From: Rubripirellula sp.
GTDB lineage: Bacteria; Planctomycetota; Planctomycetia; Pirellulales; Pirellulaceae
Direction: 5' to 3'
Length of the DNA stretch: 36,599 nucleotides
Assembly (NCBI GenBank): GCA_016779185.1
Contig: JADHOA010000006.1
Coordinates: forward strand, 1-36,599
The notes below the pieces were generated by a model. That model did not search any database. It worked only from the letters and a program-made list of their open reading frames with translations, and was not told the DNA's origin. Below are positions 27,686 through 36,599 of this stretch, one piece after another. The translations under genes were made by a program, and so were the position numbers. Positions within the stretch are counted from its first letter, which is position 1. The number at the start of each line of letters is the position of its first letter.

Positions 27686-29947
27686 TCAGGCCAAGCCCCA
27701 CCGGCGACGAAGAGTCCACTCAGTGGTCAAGGTGACAACAAAAAGCAGGAACAAAATCCAGCCGCTGATTGGATCTTCACCTAGACGGAATCGAGTAGTG
27801 ACTGTGATTTGTGAGTTGGTAAAATTTTCCTTAATTCGATCGCAAAGATTCGATAGCTCCTCGGGTCGATAGGACCGACCACCGAATGGTTTGGTCGTTA
27901 CAGCAAGTTGTTCAAGGAATGATGGGTCGGCGTTGGTCTGTGTCAACTCAGCACTGTTCTCAATGACTTGAAAGATTACTTCGTTCAATCGTTTCGAACT
28001 TGTGGGCGTTGTGTCAGAGGTTGTGGCTCGTAAGCGATAAATCCCAGGTGAAAGTTTAGGAAGTGAGCATTCAGCAATAAATCGTCCCTGCTTCGACTCG
28101 GACGAAATCGACACCGGTAGTGCTGAACCATCGGGTTTCTCGATTGTTACCTCTATGCCTTCCACGAATGTTTGATCAGCAGGATTCGACGAGGTGATGG
28201 TCGCGTTTACCGGAGCGTCAGTTGAAAATCTTCGCGAGTCCATTTCAATAATAAGATCATGGTTATCTAGGTTCTCGCGTGATAGTAACCACAGCATCAC
28301 TTGACGCCAAAACCGGCGGTGAAGTTCACTTTTACCTGAACTCCACCATCTCCATGATGAGTCAAATGCGACCGATGCCACTCGCCCTTGTCCAAATTCT
28401 CCGATGACCAAAAGAGGAATTTGATTTTCGGATTTTAATAGAGTCATGACTCCGGGAACATTTTTAGTACCACTCCACCGATTTGCACCGAGTAGCGGTG
28501 GTAGGTTTCGCCAGCTCTCATTGATGTCGGCTCCGCCGAGATCAACAATCGGGTGGATTTGAGCGGGTAATGGTAAAAGTGGTTCCTCAATTTGATTTCG
28601 ATCGGTGTCTGCAGTGATATCGGGATTTGCGTCGAGGTTAATAGGAAGAACATCAGACAGGGAAGTCTTTTGATAACCTCCCGATTGGTAAGCCTTGATG
28701 CCCCCGAGAGTAAGCAAGCCGGCTCCGGCATCCACCTGCTCGCTTAGTTGCGTGATTTGATCCTCGCCGATCGCTTGCGCCGGAAGGTCACCTAAAATGA
28801 AGATATCGTACTTGCCGGTTTTGATCAGTTGGTCTAGATCGATAGGCCATGAATTACCGGACTTATTCGGTATCCATCGGTAATCAAGATCCAAGTCGGG
28901 AAACCGCCGCAATGCACGCCTTAGAAAAGCCTGCTCCATCGTTGAGGATCCTTCGAGGTAAAGAATCCTACCACCACCTTCACGCGTTTCGACGAAGGCA
29001 ATCTGCTGATTGTTAGAGGTCGTGATTTCATTCGCAGCCTGCTCTGCCTCAATTTTCAGTTGGTAGCTGCCCGCTTGCGGGGCGGTAAATGGAACAGAGA
29101 CAGAGATGGCGTCGTCCGCAGTCGTCGGAACAACGGTTCGAGTAGCAAAGAAATCTTCCTTTCCATTTTGATCAATCCAAGAAAGCCGGAGTGGAATTTC
29201 GACTCCAGTTAAACTTTTAGCCAGAACCTGGAAATCGATGGACGATTCATTTCCGGCAAATAGCTGAAACGATTCAGGCACTGCATCAATCGCAATATCG
29301 CGTGCGACGCCGTTTTCTTGGGTTCTTCCGATAGGAATGGTCCAAAGCGGAATGCCGAGACCGCGTAGCATTTCGAGGGTCGCTTGAGAGGACTCTGATT
29401 CGTGGTAACTCGTCTGCTTTCCATCACCAACGAGGATGACCCCCGCTAGGGCTTCTCCCCTTCCACGGTCGAATGCTTGCGTTGCTGCGCCAGTGACATC
29501 TGTCAATGATGACTCGCTTTCAATGTGATCAAGCGATTCAGTCTTTGGGTTTTGGATTTCGTTTGTGGTTTCACCATAAAGCAGTAACCTCATCGAGAGG
29601 TGAGGCTGTAAAGACTCAAGTTCTCGATGGATTTGCTTCCATGCTTCGCGTTGCACCTCGGATCGTATTTTTCCCTCGCCATCGGGCAGTGTCATACTGA
29701 GGGATTGATCGGCAGCAAAAACGAGCGTCGTCGGAACTTGTTGCTCTTGGGTAACATGAACGGTCGGTCGAAAGATTGCTAGCACTAGAGTTAGCACAGA
29801 GAATAAGCGGAGACCTGTCAGCCAGTGTTTCCTGCGCCGGTCGTTTATTCTAGGAGTGAACCACAGTACCACCACGATCAGGATCACTGAAATCGATAGA
29901 GCTATCGCAAAGGATCCGTAAATCGGCTCGAGTGCGAGTGTGTTCAT
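27686..29947 (-). CDS. Membrane-anchored VWA-like / glutamine-amidotransferase-like protein
   Basis: 753 aa; two N-terminal TMs, MIDAS-like VFAADQSLSMTLPDG (DxSxS), GATase1-like region (ITQLSEQVDAGAGLLTLGGIKAYQSGGYQKTSLSDVLPI), C-terminal TM. Confidence 0.8.
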   Translation of the reverse strand: MNTLALEPIYGSFAIALSISVILIVVVLWFTPRINDRRRKHWLTGLRLFSVLTLVLAIFRPTVHVTQEQQVPTTLVFAADQSLSMTLPDGEGKIRSEVQREAWKQIHRELESLQPHLSMRLLLYGETTNEIQNPKTESLDHIESESSLTDVTGAATQAFDRGRGEALAGVILVGDGKQTSYHESESSQATLEMLRGLGIPLWTIPIGRTQENGVARDIAIDAVPESFQLFAGNESSIDFQVLAKSLTGVEIPLRLSWIDQNGKEDFFATRTVVPTTADDAISVSVPFTAPQAGSYQLKIEAEQAANEITTSNNQQIAFVETREGGGRILYLEGSSTMEQAFLRRALRRFPDLDLDYRWIPNKSGNSWPIDLDQLIKTGKYDIFILGDLPAQAIGEDQITQLSEQVDAGAGLLTLGGIKAYQSGGYQKTSLSDVLPINLDANPDITADTDRNQIEEPLLPLPAQIHPIVDLGGADINESWRNLPPLLGANRWSGTKNVPGVMTLLKSENQIPLLVIGEFGQGRVASVAFDSSWRWWSSGKSELHRRFWRQVMLWLLSRENLDNHDLIIEMDSRRFSTDAPVNATITSSNPADQTFVEGIEVTIEKPDGSALPVSISSESKQGRFIAECSLPKLSPGIYRLRATTSDTTPTSSKRLNEVIFQVIENSAELTQTNADPSFLEQLAVTTKPFGGRSYRPEELSNLCDRIKENFTNSQITVTTRFRLGEDPISGWILFLLFVVTLTTEWTLRRRWGLA

Positions 29948-30293
29948 TCAAACGTTCAAAACGGTGGCGGTTAGATCGAAGGTATTGGAAGGATTGGGTT
30001 GCGAGCATCAAAGGCCAGTGGGCCGGTGACATAACCCTCTGCGTCTCTGGTTATTTGGTCTGCTTTTGGAGCCGCTTTACTGGGCGACTACTCGATCGAG
30101 GCCCGCTAATTGCTCCTGTGGACTCTCTCGGCGATGGTAGCTGACCTTTGAGTGGGAACGAGGCGGTGAATCGATAAAATGGTTTTAACGATGATACAGG
30201 TAGTCTGATAGAGCGAATGGGCGTAAGTTGATTTAGGGAGACCATTCAATTTTGGCACTTTAGGTTGTGCATTTGTTTTAAAAGCGGAATGAA

Positions 30294-30752
30294 ATGAAAA
30301 AGGTCAGCTTGTTTACCGATGGAGCTTGCAGCGGCAACCCAGGTCCCGGAGGTTGGGCTTTTATTTTGAGGTGTCAACGTACGGAAAAAGAGCTCGAGCG
30401 TAGCGATGGTGTCCCCGAGACGACTAATAATCAGATGGAACTAATGGCTGTGATCCGAGGGCTCGAGGCTCTCAAAGAGCCATGTGAGGTCACGTTGTTT
30501 GCAGATAGCAGCTACGTACTGCAAGGGATGCAGAGCTGGATGGTTGGCTGGAAGTCCCGTGGGTGGAAACGAAAAGACGGATCCAAGCTGGTACCTGTGA
30601 AAAATGTGGAATTGTGGATGCAGCTGGATGAGCTAATGCAGAGGCATCGCATCGAGTTTGAGCACGTGAAGGGACATTCGGGGCATTTGGAAAATGAAAG
30701 GTGCGATGAGTTAGCAGTTACCGCCTATCAGAAGTATCTGAAAAAGGGTTGA
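30294..30752 (+). CDS. rnhA: Ribonuclease HI
   Basis: 152 aa: [91 protein letters not shown]. Confidence 0.98.
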   Translation: MKKVSLFTDGACSGNPGPGGWAFILRCQRTEKELERSDGVPETTNNQMELMAVIRGLEALKEPCEVTLFADSSYVLQGMQSWMVGWKSRGWKRKDGSKLVPVKNVELWMQLDELMQRHRIEFEHVKGHSGHLENERCDELAVTAYQKYLKKG

Positions 30753-30895
30753 TTTGTGTCTCGGATTCTCGGAATCTAAGAAAAATTGCGACCTTAGCCG
30801 CATCGCGGCAAAAGCGAAAAAACGCTAGAATTTTGGCTGAAAAAGACGTCCGCCGACGTCCCCTCTTTTCTCCCGAAAATCATTCGCAGGTCCAA

Positions 30896-33436
30896 ATGAG
30901 CGACGCTCCTACTCCAGAGTCATCCGGCAACCCGCGCCCCGCGTCATCTGCGACGACTGCTAATGCCGAATACACCGAGAAAGATCTTCTGCACCTCTCG
31001 GACCTCGAGCACGTGCGAGAACGCCCTGGGATGTATATCGGTGATACGGCCGTCCGTGGATTGCATCATTTGGTCTACGAAGTCGTTGATAATTCGATCG
31101 ACGAAGCGATGGCAAATTTTGCCAAAATGGTGTCGGTAAAGGTACACAATGATGGCAGTGTCACGGTCGAGGACGATGGTCGAGGCATCCCTGTGACTCG
31201 CCATGATCAGCTTTCCGAGGAGTATGATCGAGATGTCAGCACGCTCGAGGGTGTGATGACAGTTTTGAAATTCGGTGGAAAGTTCGAAAAAGGGGCTTAC
31301 CAAACTTCGGGTGGTTTGCACGGAGTCGGTGTCACGGTGGTGAATTTCCTCAGCCAGTGGGCTGAAGTTGAGGTGAGTCGTGATGGATACACTTGGACAC
31401 AAGGGTATGAGCGAGGTGTTCCAACCGGGCCAGTGACCAAGGGTCGAGCAACGAAGAGGACAGGTACCAAGACAACCTTCAAAGCCGACAGCCAAATTTT
31501 CAGTGTTACCAAATACAACTTTGATACCCTCTACAAACGCCTTCAAGAACTCGCGTTTCTAAATAGCGGCGTGCATATCAAGTTCCACGATGAGCGGAAC
31601 GGCGAAGGTGGTGATTTTCAGTACGAAAGAGGGATTGTCGAATTCGTCGAACACCTCAATCGTGCGAGCGATACGTTGCATTCCGATGTCATCCAAATCT
31701 CGGGTCAGAAAGATGGCACGGAATATGAGATCGCCTTGCAGTACAGCACCGAGTTTACCGAGAACGTTCAATCATACGTGAACAATATTCACACCATCGA
31801 AGGTGGTACACACGTATCTGGTTTTCGCAGTGGTTTAACTCGAACGCTTAACAATTACGGTAAAAGCGAAAATCTTTTCAAAGGCGGTATTGCACCGGGT
31901 GGGGATGATTTTCGGGAAGGAATCACGGCCGTTATCAGCGTGCGTGTGTCCAATCCTCAGTTCGAGGGTCAAACCAAAACAAAACTCGGCAACAGCGAAG
32001 TTGATGGAATCATTAGCGGTGCAGTCGGTGAGCAACTCAGCAAGTATTTCGAAGAAAATCCGCGCGTAGCACAGACCATTATTCGTAAAGGTCTGCTCGC
32101 TGCCGAAGCCCGCGAGGCGGCTCGAAAAGCCAAAGACCTGTTGCGTAAACGTAAAGATGCACTTGGCGGTGGTGGTCTTCCCGGTAAGCTGCGGGACTGC
32201 ATTAGTAAAAACCGCGAAGAGTGCGAACTCTACCTCGTGGAAGGTGATTCGGCTGGTGGTTCGGCTGAGGGCGGGCGAATGCGTGAATATCAAGCGATTC
32301 TTCCGCTGCGTGGTAAAATTATCAACGCTTACAAGAGTCGCGAAGCGAAGGTGCTTGAGAACCAAGAAGTTCAAGCGATGATACAGGCAATTGGTACCGG
32401 AATTGGTGCCGATCAAGATCTGACAAAACGAAGGTACGAAAAAGTCATCATCATGACTGACGCGGATGTCGACGGTAGTCACATTCGAACGCTCTTGCTC
32501 TGCTTCTTCTATCGGCAAATGTATGAACTCGTGGCCCGTGGTCACGTGTACGTTGCGCAGCCACCGCTTTTCCGAGTTCAGCAGGGTAAAAATCGTTACT
32601 ACGTTCAATCCGATGGAGAGATGAAGGCGCAGTTGCTTGATCGCGGTCTGTCCGACTCTCGATTTGAGGCAGAAGATGGGCGTCATGTCGAGGGCGATGA
32701 CATGAAGTCGTTGTGTATAACCCTCGCATCGATGGAAGATTCTATCCTGGCTCTTGAGCAGCGAGGATTCAGCCTGCGTACACATGCGATGCGTTTGGAT
32801 CCTGTTACCAACAAGTTGCCAGCATTGCTTCTAACGCACGGGAATGAAGAGAATTGGTTTCAGACTCAGGAAGAGGTTGATAAGTACCTCACCGATAACC
32901 AATTAGTGCTTGATGAAGAGCAAGACGAAGAAGAGCAAGACGGGGAACAAGATCCAAGTTCTGACAACGCTCTTTCGGCGGATCAAGAAGGTTCAGCCAT
33001 TCCAACCGCTCATCTTGCGGAAGTGCATGAGGTTCGAACCATCAACAGTGGTCTGAAGGATATTTCAGGTCTCGGTTTTAGCATCGATGATTTGATTCCT
33101 ACTGATCGAACCGGCTCAACCTCACCTCGATTTGAGTTAATTCGAGGTGAAGACGTCAGGCGTCCCATGGAAGATCTGAGGGCTTTGTTGCCCGAGGTTC
33201 GTAGTGCTGGAGAAAAAGGATTGCAGGTTACTCGCTTTAAGGGTCTTGGCGAGATGAATGCGGAGGAACTCCGAGAAACCACGCTCGATCCAGCCAATCG
33301 AACTTTGTTAAGGGTTAGCCTCACTGATGCCGGAGCTGCAGACGAAATGTTCCGGTTGTTGATGGGTGATAAGGTGGAACCACGTCGAGAATTCATCGAG
33401 AAGCACGCGCTAGACGTTCGTAACCTAGATGTTTAA
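30896..33436 (+). CDS. gyrB: DNA gyrase subunit B
   Basis: GHKL ATPase (VRERPGMYIGDTAVRGLHHLVYEVVDNSIDEA), TOPRIM EGDSAGGSAEGGRMREYQAILPLRGKIINAYKSR, TDADVDGSHIRTLLLCFFYRQM, C-terminal RFKGLGEMNAEELRETT. The ORF opens at 30749; the ATG at 30896 (MSDAPTPESS) is the likely start. Confidence 0.97.
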   Translation: MSDAPTPESSGNPRPASSATTANAEYTEKDLLHLSDLEHVRERPGMYIGDTAVRGLHHLVYEVVDNSIDEAMANFAKMVSVKVHNDGSVTVEDDGRGIPVTRHDQLSEEYDRDVSTLEGVMTVLKFGGKFEKGAYQTSGGLHGVGVTVVNFLSQWAEVEVSRDGYTWTQGYERGVPTGPVTKGRATKRTGTKTTFKADSQIFSVTKYNFDTLYKRLQELAFLNSGVHIKFHDERNGEGGDFQYERGIVEFVEHLNRASDTLHSDVIQISGQKDGTEYEIALQYSTEFTENVQSYVNNIHTIEGGTHVSGFRSGLTRTLNNYGKSENLFKGGIAPGGDDFREGITAVISVRVSNPQFEGQTKTKLGNSEVDGIISGAVGEQLSKYFEENPRVAQTIIRKGLLAAEAREAARKAKDLLRKRKDALGGGGLPGKLRDCISKNREECELYLVEGDSAGGSAEGGRMREYQAILPLRGKIINAYKSREAKVLENQEVQAMIQAIGTGIGADQDLTKRRYEKVIIMTDADVDGSHIRTLLLCFFYRQMYELVARGHVYVAQPPLFRVQQGKNRYYVQSDGEMKAQLLDRGLSDSRFEAEDGRHVEGDDMKSLCITLASMEDSILALEQRGFSLRTHAMRLDPVTNKLPALLLTHGNEENWFQTQEEVDKYLTDNQLVLDEEQDEEEQDGEQDPSSDNALSADQEGSAIPTAHLAEVHEVRTINSGLKDISGLGFSIDDLIPTDRTGSTSPRFELIRGEDVRRPMEDLRALLPEVRSAGEKGLQVTRFKGLGEMNAEELRETTLDPANRTLLRVSLTDAGAADEMFRLLMGDKVEPRREFIEKHALDVRNLDV

Positions 33437-33490
33437 CGCTTTGCTTGAATGGGCCAACTGTCGCATCTACCTTGACGCTGCTCCCATCAA

Positions 33491-34888
33491 TTACGCAGAC
33501 AGGTTCGAACCAACATCGGTTCGATAGGCGGACCAAGCGGGAAGTAACGCGGCGATCAGTGCTAAAAGAATCACCAGCGGCAAGATCCAGACTTCGTTCC
33601 CGCTGGTGGTAAAGAATCCTACTTGCACGCCCGTTTGATCTTCGATCGTTCCTGAATAGGCGGTAATTCCAGCGTGCGCCAGAATCCAGCCGACGATTGC
33701 TCCAATGGTTGCTACCAATAAGCTTTCGTAAATGATGATTGTGGTGACAGTACTTCGTCGCGCACCTAGGGCTCGCATCACTGCAATATCTCGCTTGCGG
33801 TCATTCATGGAGTTATAGATCGAGACTAGGATTCCAACCGCTGCGACGACGCAGGTGATCAGAGTGATCATTAGCATCGCGTTTTTTAATGGCCCGACAA
33901 TCAATCCCATGAGCTTGTTGATTTCACCGACGGGTGCGGCGGCTTGCGATCGAATTCCTTCATTAATTGCGTTTTGCATGCTCGGGGCGAACATGATGTT
34001 ACCGGTTCTGACGAGCAGCGATGTTACCTCTCGTTCGGGAATCGATAGTAGGCGATAGTCATCTCGCTTTGCGACTTTTGGCTCTAAATCTGGTGATAGT
34101 TTCCCTTGTGGGGTTTTCTCGGAATCGTCAGCGGTGGTTTCTTCGATCGGCTTGGCATGACCATCCATGAGGTAAAAGCCCTCCAAATTGACAAACGCTG
34201 CACGGTCATTGGGTGTACCGGTGGGATCCATGACACCCACAATGGTGAAACCGAGATCGTGTCCGTGACCAGTTGGGTCGCCATGGGTGGGGAAAAATTG
34301 ATCCCCGACTCCGACGTTCATTTCCTTTGCGACTCGCGAGCCAACAACTGCTTCGAAGTAGCTGTGTTCTTCTGAAAAGTCTTGAAAGGCACGGCCAGAG
34401 GAAAAGGTAAAGGTTTGCTCGAGTGTGGGGCCATGCCTTAGTTTTTCGAAAAACAATGGCGTAGTACCGACAACTCGAAATTCACCGAAGTAGTCACCGA
34501 GCGCGAGCGGGATAACGAAACCGTCACCGATGAAAGGGGCGTAGCGTCCACCGCGTTGCTTGAGTTCTTCATCGCCGCCAAATCGATCCACCATCTCAGA
34601 ACGCTCAGCTTCTGAAAGGAACTCCATATACTCGGTGTAAGGCAAGTTTTCGATTGGCTGACTCAGGTAAAAAACACTATTGAGCGTTAACTGCAGGGGG
34701 CTTCCCTTGGGGCCAACCACCAAGTTGTATCCTACCGAAGCATTGCGAGTGAAAGCTTCATTAATCACTCCGTAGATCGAGAGTACAAGGACGACCAATC
34801 CCACTCCGAGCGCGAGAGAAAGTGTCGTCAGAATGCTGGAGAGCGATCGGTGGCAAAAATTACGCCACGCAATTTGGATGAGGTTCAT
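33491..34888 (-). CDS. ABC transporter permease (FtsX/MacB/LolC-like)
   Basis: MNLIQIAWRNFCHRSLSSILTTLSLALGVGLVVLVLSIYGV; C-terminal ISIYNSMNDRKRDIAVMRALGARRSTVTTIIIYESLLVATIGAIVGWILAH. The ORF opens at 34957; the Met at 34888 fits the family N-terminus. Confidence 0.92.
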   Translation of the reverse strand: MNLIQIAWRNFCHRSLSSILTTLSLALGVGLVVLVLSIYGVINEAFTRNASVGYNLVVGPKGSPLQLTLNSVFYLSQPIENLPYTEYMEFLSEAERSEMVDRFGGDEELKQRGGRYAPFIGDGFVIPLALGDYFGEFRVVGTTPLFFEKLRHGPTLEQTFTFSSGRAFQDFSEEHSYFEAVVGSRVAKEMNVGVGDQFFPTHGDPTGHGHDLGFTIVGVMDPTGTPNDRAAFVNLEGFYLMDGHAKPIEETTADDSEKTPQGKLSPDLEPKVAKRDDYRLLSIPEREVTSLLVRTGNIMFAPSMQNAINEGIRSQAAAPVGEINKLMGLIVGPLKNAMLMITLITCVVAAVGILVSIYNSMNDRKRDIAVMRALGARRSTVTTIIIYESLLVATIGAIVGWILAHAGITAYSGTIEDQTGVQVGFFTTSGNEVWILPLVILLALIAALLPAWSAYRTDVGSNLSA

Positions 34889-34972
34889 GGTTCGCTTGGA
34901 AACTTTCTGCTCGATATTCGATTGACAAAGGATTACACCATATTTTCGGGAATCCATGTCGATGGAGAGTAA

Positions 34973-35656
34973 CTATCTACTTCGTTCGACGGCTTGATTA
35001 ATCTCATCTAACTGATCAACCCGCTCAAACTGGGAAGCGATTTGTAGGTCATGCGTCACCATCAAAATGGCGACTTTTTCTTCCGCACACGTTTCACGAA
35101 TGAGTTCTAGAACCGTTTCTGCGCTCTTGGGATCAACATTGGCAGTCGGTTCATCGGCAAGCAGGATACGCGGCTTACCGGCCATGGCACGAGCGATTGC
35201 CACCCGTTGTTGCTGTCCGACCGACAGTTGACGTGGGCGGTAATGAGCACGATCTCCAAGTCCGACTCGTTCGAGTAAATCTATCGCTCGTTCGGATTCC
35301 GCTACGCCGCTGCCGAAGGTCATTCCCAGTCGTACATTTTCTAAAGCGGTAAATGCTGGTAGCAGATTGAAGGTCTGGAACACATAGCCAATGGTCCCTG
35401 CTCTAAATCGATCTCGGCCCTGCTCGCTAAGTTTCGTGAGCTCGATTCCATTGATTTGAATCGATCCTTCATCAGGAGTGAGTAAACCGGCAATTAAATG
35501 CAGCAGCGTCGTCTTGCCGCCACCACTTTGGCCAATCAGAGCAACATGTTCACCCTCATTGACTTGTAAATTGGGTACGTCCAAGACCTTGATGGAGCCA
35601 CCTTCGGGTTGGGGAAAGCTTTTTACCAAGTTCGTTATTTGCAGCATCACTTTCAT
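34973..35656 (-). CDS. ABC transporter ATP-binding protein (LolD/MacB-type)
   Basis: Walker A GQSGGGKTTLLH, signature LSVGQQQRVAIARAMAGKPRILLADEPTANVDP (Walker B), H-loop MVTHD. Confidence 0.96.
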   Translation of the reverse strand: MKVMLQITNLVKSFPQPEGGSIKVLDVPNLQVNEGEHVALIGQSGGGKTTLLHLIAGLLTPDEGSIQINGIELTKLSEQGRDRFRAGTIGYVFQTFNLLPAFTALENVRLGMTFGSGVAESERAIDLLERVGLGDRAHYRPRQLSVGQQQRVAIARAMAGKPRILLADEPTANVDPKSAETVLELIRETCAEEKVAILMVTHDLQIASQFERVDQLDEINQAVERSR

Positions 35657-36162
35657 CTTCTTCTCATCGCACGCTGAAGACCCCGATCGCTATCTCTCTT
35701 TTTGAGAGATTCACGTTTGTCATGTAGTTTTTTACCTTTTGCCAGACCCATCACGCACTTTGCGATACCCCGATCGTTAAAGTAAATGTGCAGTGGCACA
35801 AGCGTTAGGCCTCGTTCGTGGGCTTTGCCGGCGAATTTGTCAAACTCGCGTCGGTGAACGAGTAGTTTTCTGGGGCGGCGAGGATCATGGTTCCACATCC
35901 CAGCATTCTTGTAGTGCGAGATATCAGATCCAATCAGCCAAAGCGCTCCGTCCTTCACTCGAATGTAGGCTTCATCCAATGACAGTTTACCTTCGCGCAT
36001 CGACTTAACTTCACTGCCCATAAGCATCATCCCACACTCCATCGACTCAATGATTTCGTAGCGATGTCGAGCTTTGCGGTTTTCTGAGACGGAGGTAAAT
36101 TGTTTACCCGCCGTTTTTTTGGAGTTAGATCCAGCTTTTTTGTTCGATTTTTTTTTAGACAT
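35653..36162 (-). CDS. smpB: SsrA-binding protein SmpB
   Basis: ENRKARHRYEIIESMECGMMLMGSEVKSMREGKLSLDEAYIRVKDGALWLIGSDISHYKNAGMWNHDPRRPRKLLVHRREFDK...LVPLHIYFNDRGIAKCVMGLAKGKKLHDKRESLKKRD. The Met at 36162 is the likely start; the ORF opens at 36189. Confidence 0.97.
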   Translation of the reverse strand: MSKKKSNKKAGSNSKKTAGKQFTSVSENRKARHRYEIIESMECGMMLMGSEVKSMREGKLSLDEAYIRVKDGALWLIGSDISHYKNAGMWNHDPRRPRKLLVHRREFDKFAGKAHERGLTLVPLHIYFNDRGIAKCVMGLAKGKKLHDKRESLKKRDSDRGLQRAMRRR

Positions 36163-36599
36163 CAAATTTTCGTCAAATAGTAGCGACACCGCTCAGTGTT
36201 TCTCTGGCCCATTCTTGTCGCCTATCGGCGCTGTGAAATATGCCAATATCGTTGTGACGCCCGCCGTCGGGGGATGAAGTTACAAAGGGAGCTAACTGGA
36301 ACGAACGATTTCCTGGCAGCCTGAAACCCCTATTATTCTACTCGTTCTCCCCAATTCCGGTTCTCGAAAAATGGCACGATCGTTTGGGTTGCCAATTTGT
36401 TGTCTCCGATAAAGAGTCGGTGACCCTTCTTTGGAACAGAATCGGTCTCATTGTTTGGAATCGACAGCTTGTGTGTTTCCGCACCATGTTCTTGTTTGTA
36501 TTTCCTTCTACAATATGGTGCTACCCTCACGTTCGTTCGATCTTATCTCCAATTCGGTTGGATTTCATGGCGTTTCGATTGCCGGTCGTATCACCAACA

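Noticed and set aside
30749-30895. N-terminal extension of gyrB overlapping the rnhA stop
   Set aside because: It begins at a TTG, is basic and unlike GyrB; the ATG at 30896 gives a normal N-terminus.
31835-32785. 316-aa antisense ORF inside gyrB
   Set aside because: It lies opposite a highly conserved gyrB region; the translation shows no recognisable family, and it is explained by codon bias of the sense gene.
33501-33530. tRNA T-arm-like string ggttcgaacc
   Set aside because: It lies within and next to the 3' end of the ABC permease gene; no acceptor, D or anticodon arms could be assembled.
36333-36530. 65-aa minus-strand ORF upstream of smpB
   Set aside because: No recognisable family; coding status cannot be supported from sequence alone.
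1-36599. CRISPR arrays, IS elements, prophage, rRNA or tRNA genes
   Set aside because: No regularly spaced repeats, transposase-like ORFs, phage structural proteins or tRNA/rRNA signatures were found by eye; a tool scan (tRNAscan-SE, Infernal, ISfinder) would be needed to exclude them fully.

Overview
The window is about 36.6 kb of dense bacterial chromosome. Mosaic housekeeping genes, paralogous Planctomycete-style families and gene order suggest a member of the Planctomycetes (Pirellulaceae-like); this is inference, since no rRNA is present. I support about 26 protein-coding genes. Recognisable housekeeping genes are rplU, glyA, rnhA, gyrB and smpB. The rest include an S9 prolyl oligopeptidase, an enoyl-CoA hydratase, a PAS-GAF-(degenerate DHp)-REC protein, a stand-alone REC protein, a large secreted metzincin-like metalloprotease, a DapA-family / ATP-grasp ligase / zinc-peptidase cluster, a divergent MnmE-like GTPase, an isoaspartyl peptidase, a pectate lyase, a GGQ release-factor-like protein, an exported FAD oxidoreductase coupled to a NosR-like FMN/Fe-S membrane protein, a small polysaccharide cluster (flippase, GT2, FkbM), a VWA/GATase-like membrane protein and an ABC exporter (FtsX/MacB-type permease plus ATPase). 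Two intrinsic terminators are clear. I found no tRNA, rRNA, CRISPR array, IS element or prophage. The best candidates for unusual biology are (1) the translationally coupled exported flavoenzyme plus dual-SGAT NosR-like membrane electron conduit at 20.1-24.1 kb, (2) the MnmE-like GTPase lacking the C-terminal catalytic Cys motif, (3) the histidine-kinase-derived protein with no ATPase domain, and (4) the zincin/ATP-grasp/DapA gene set.
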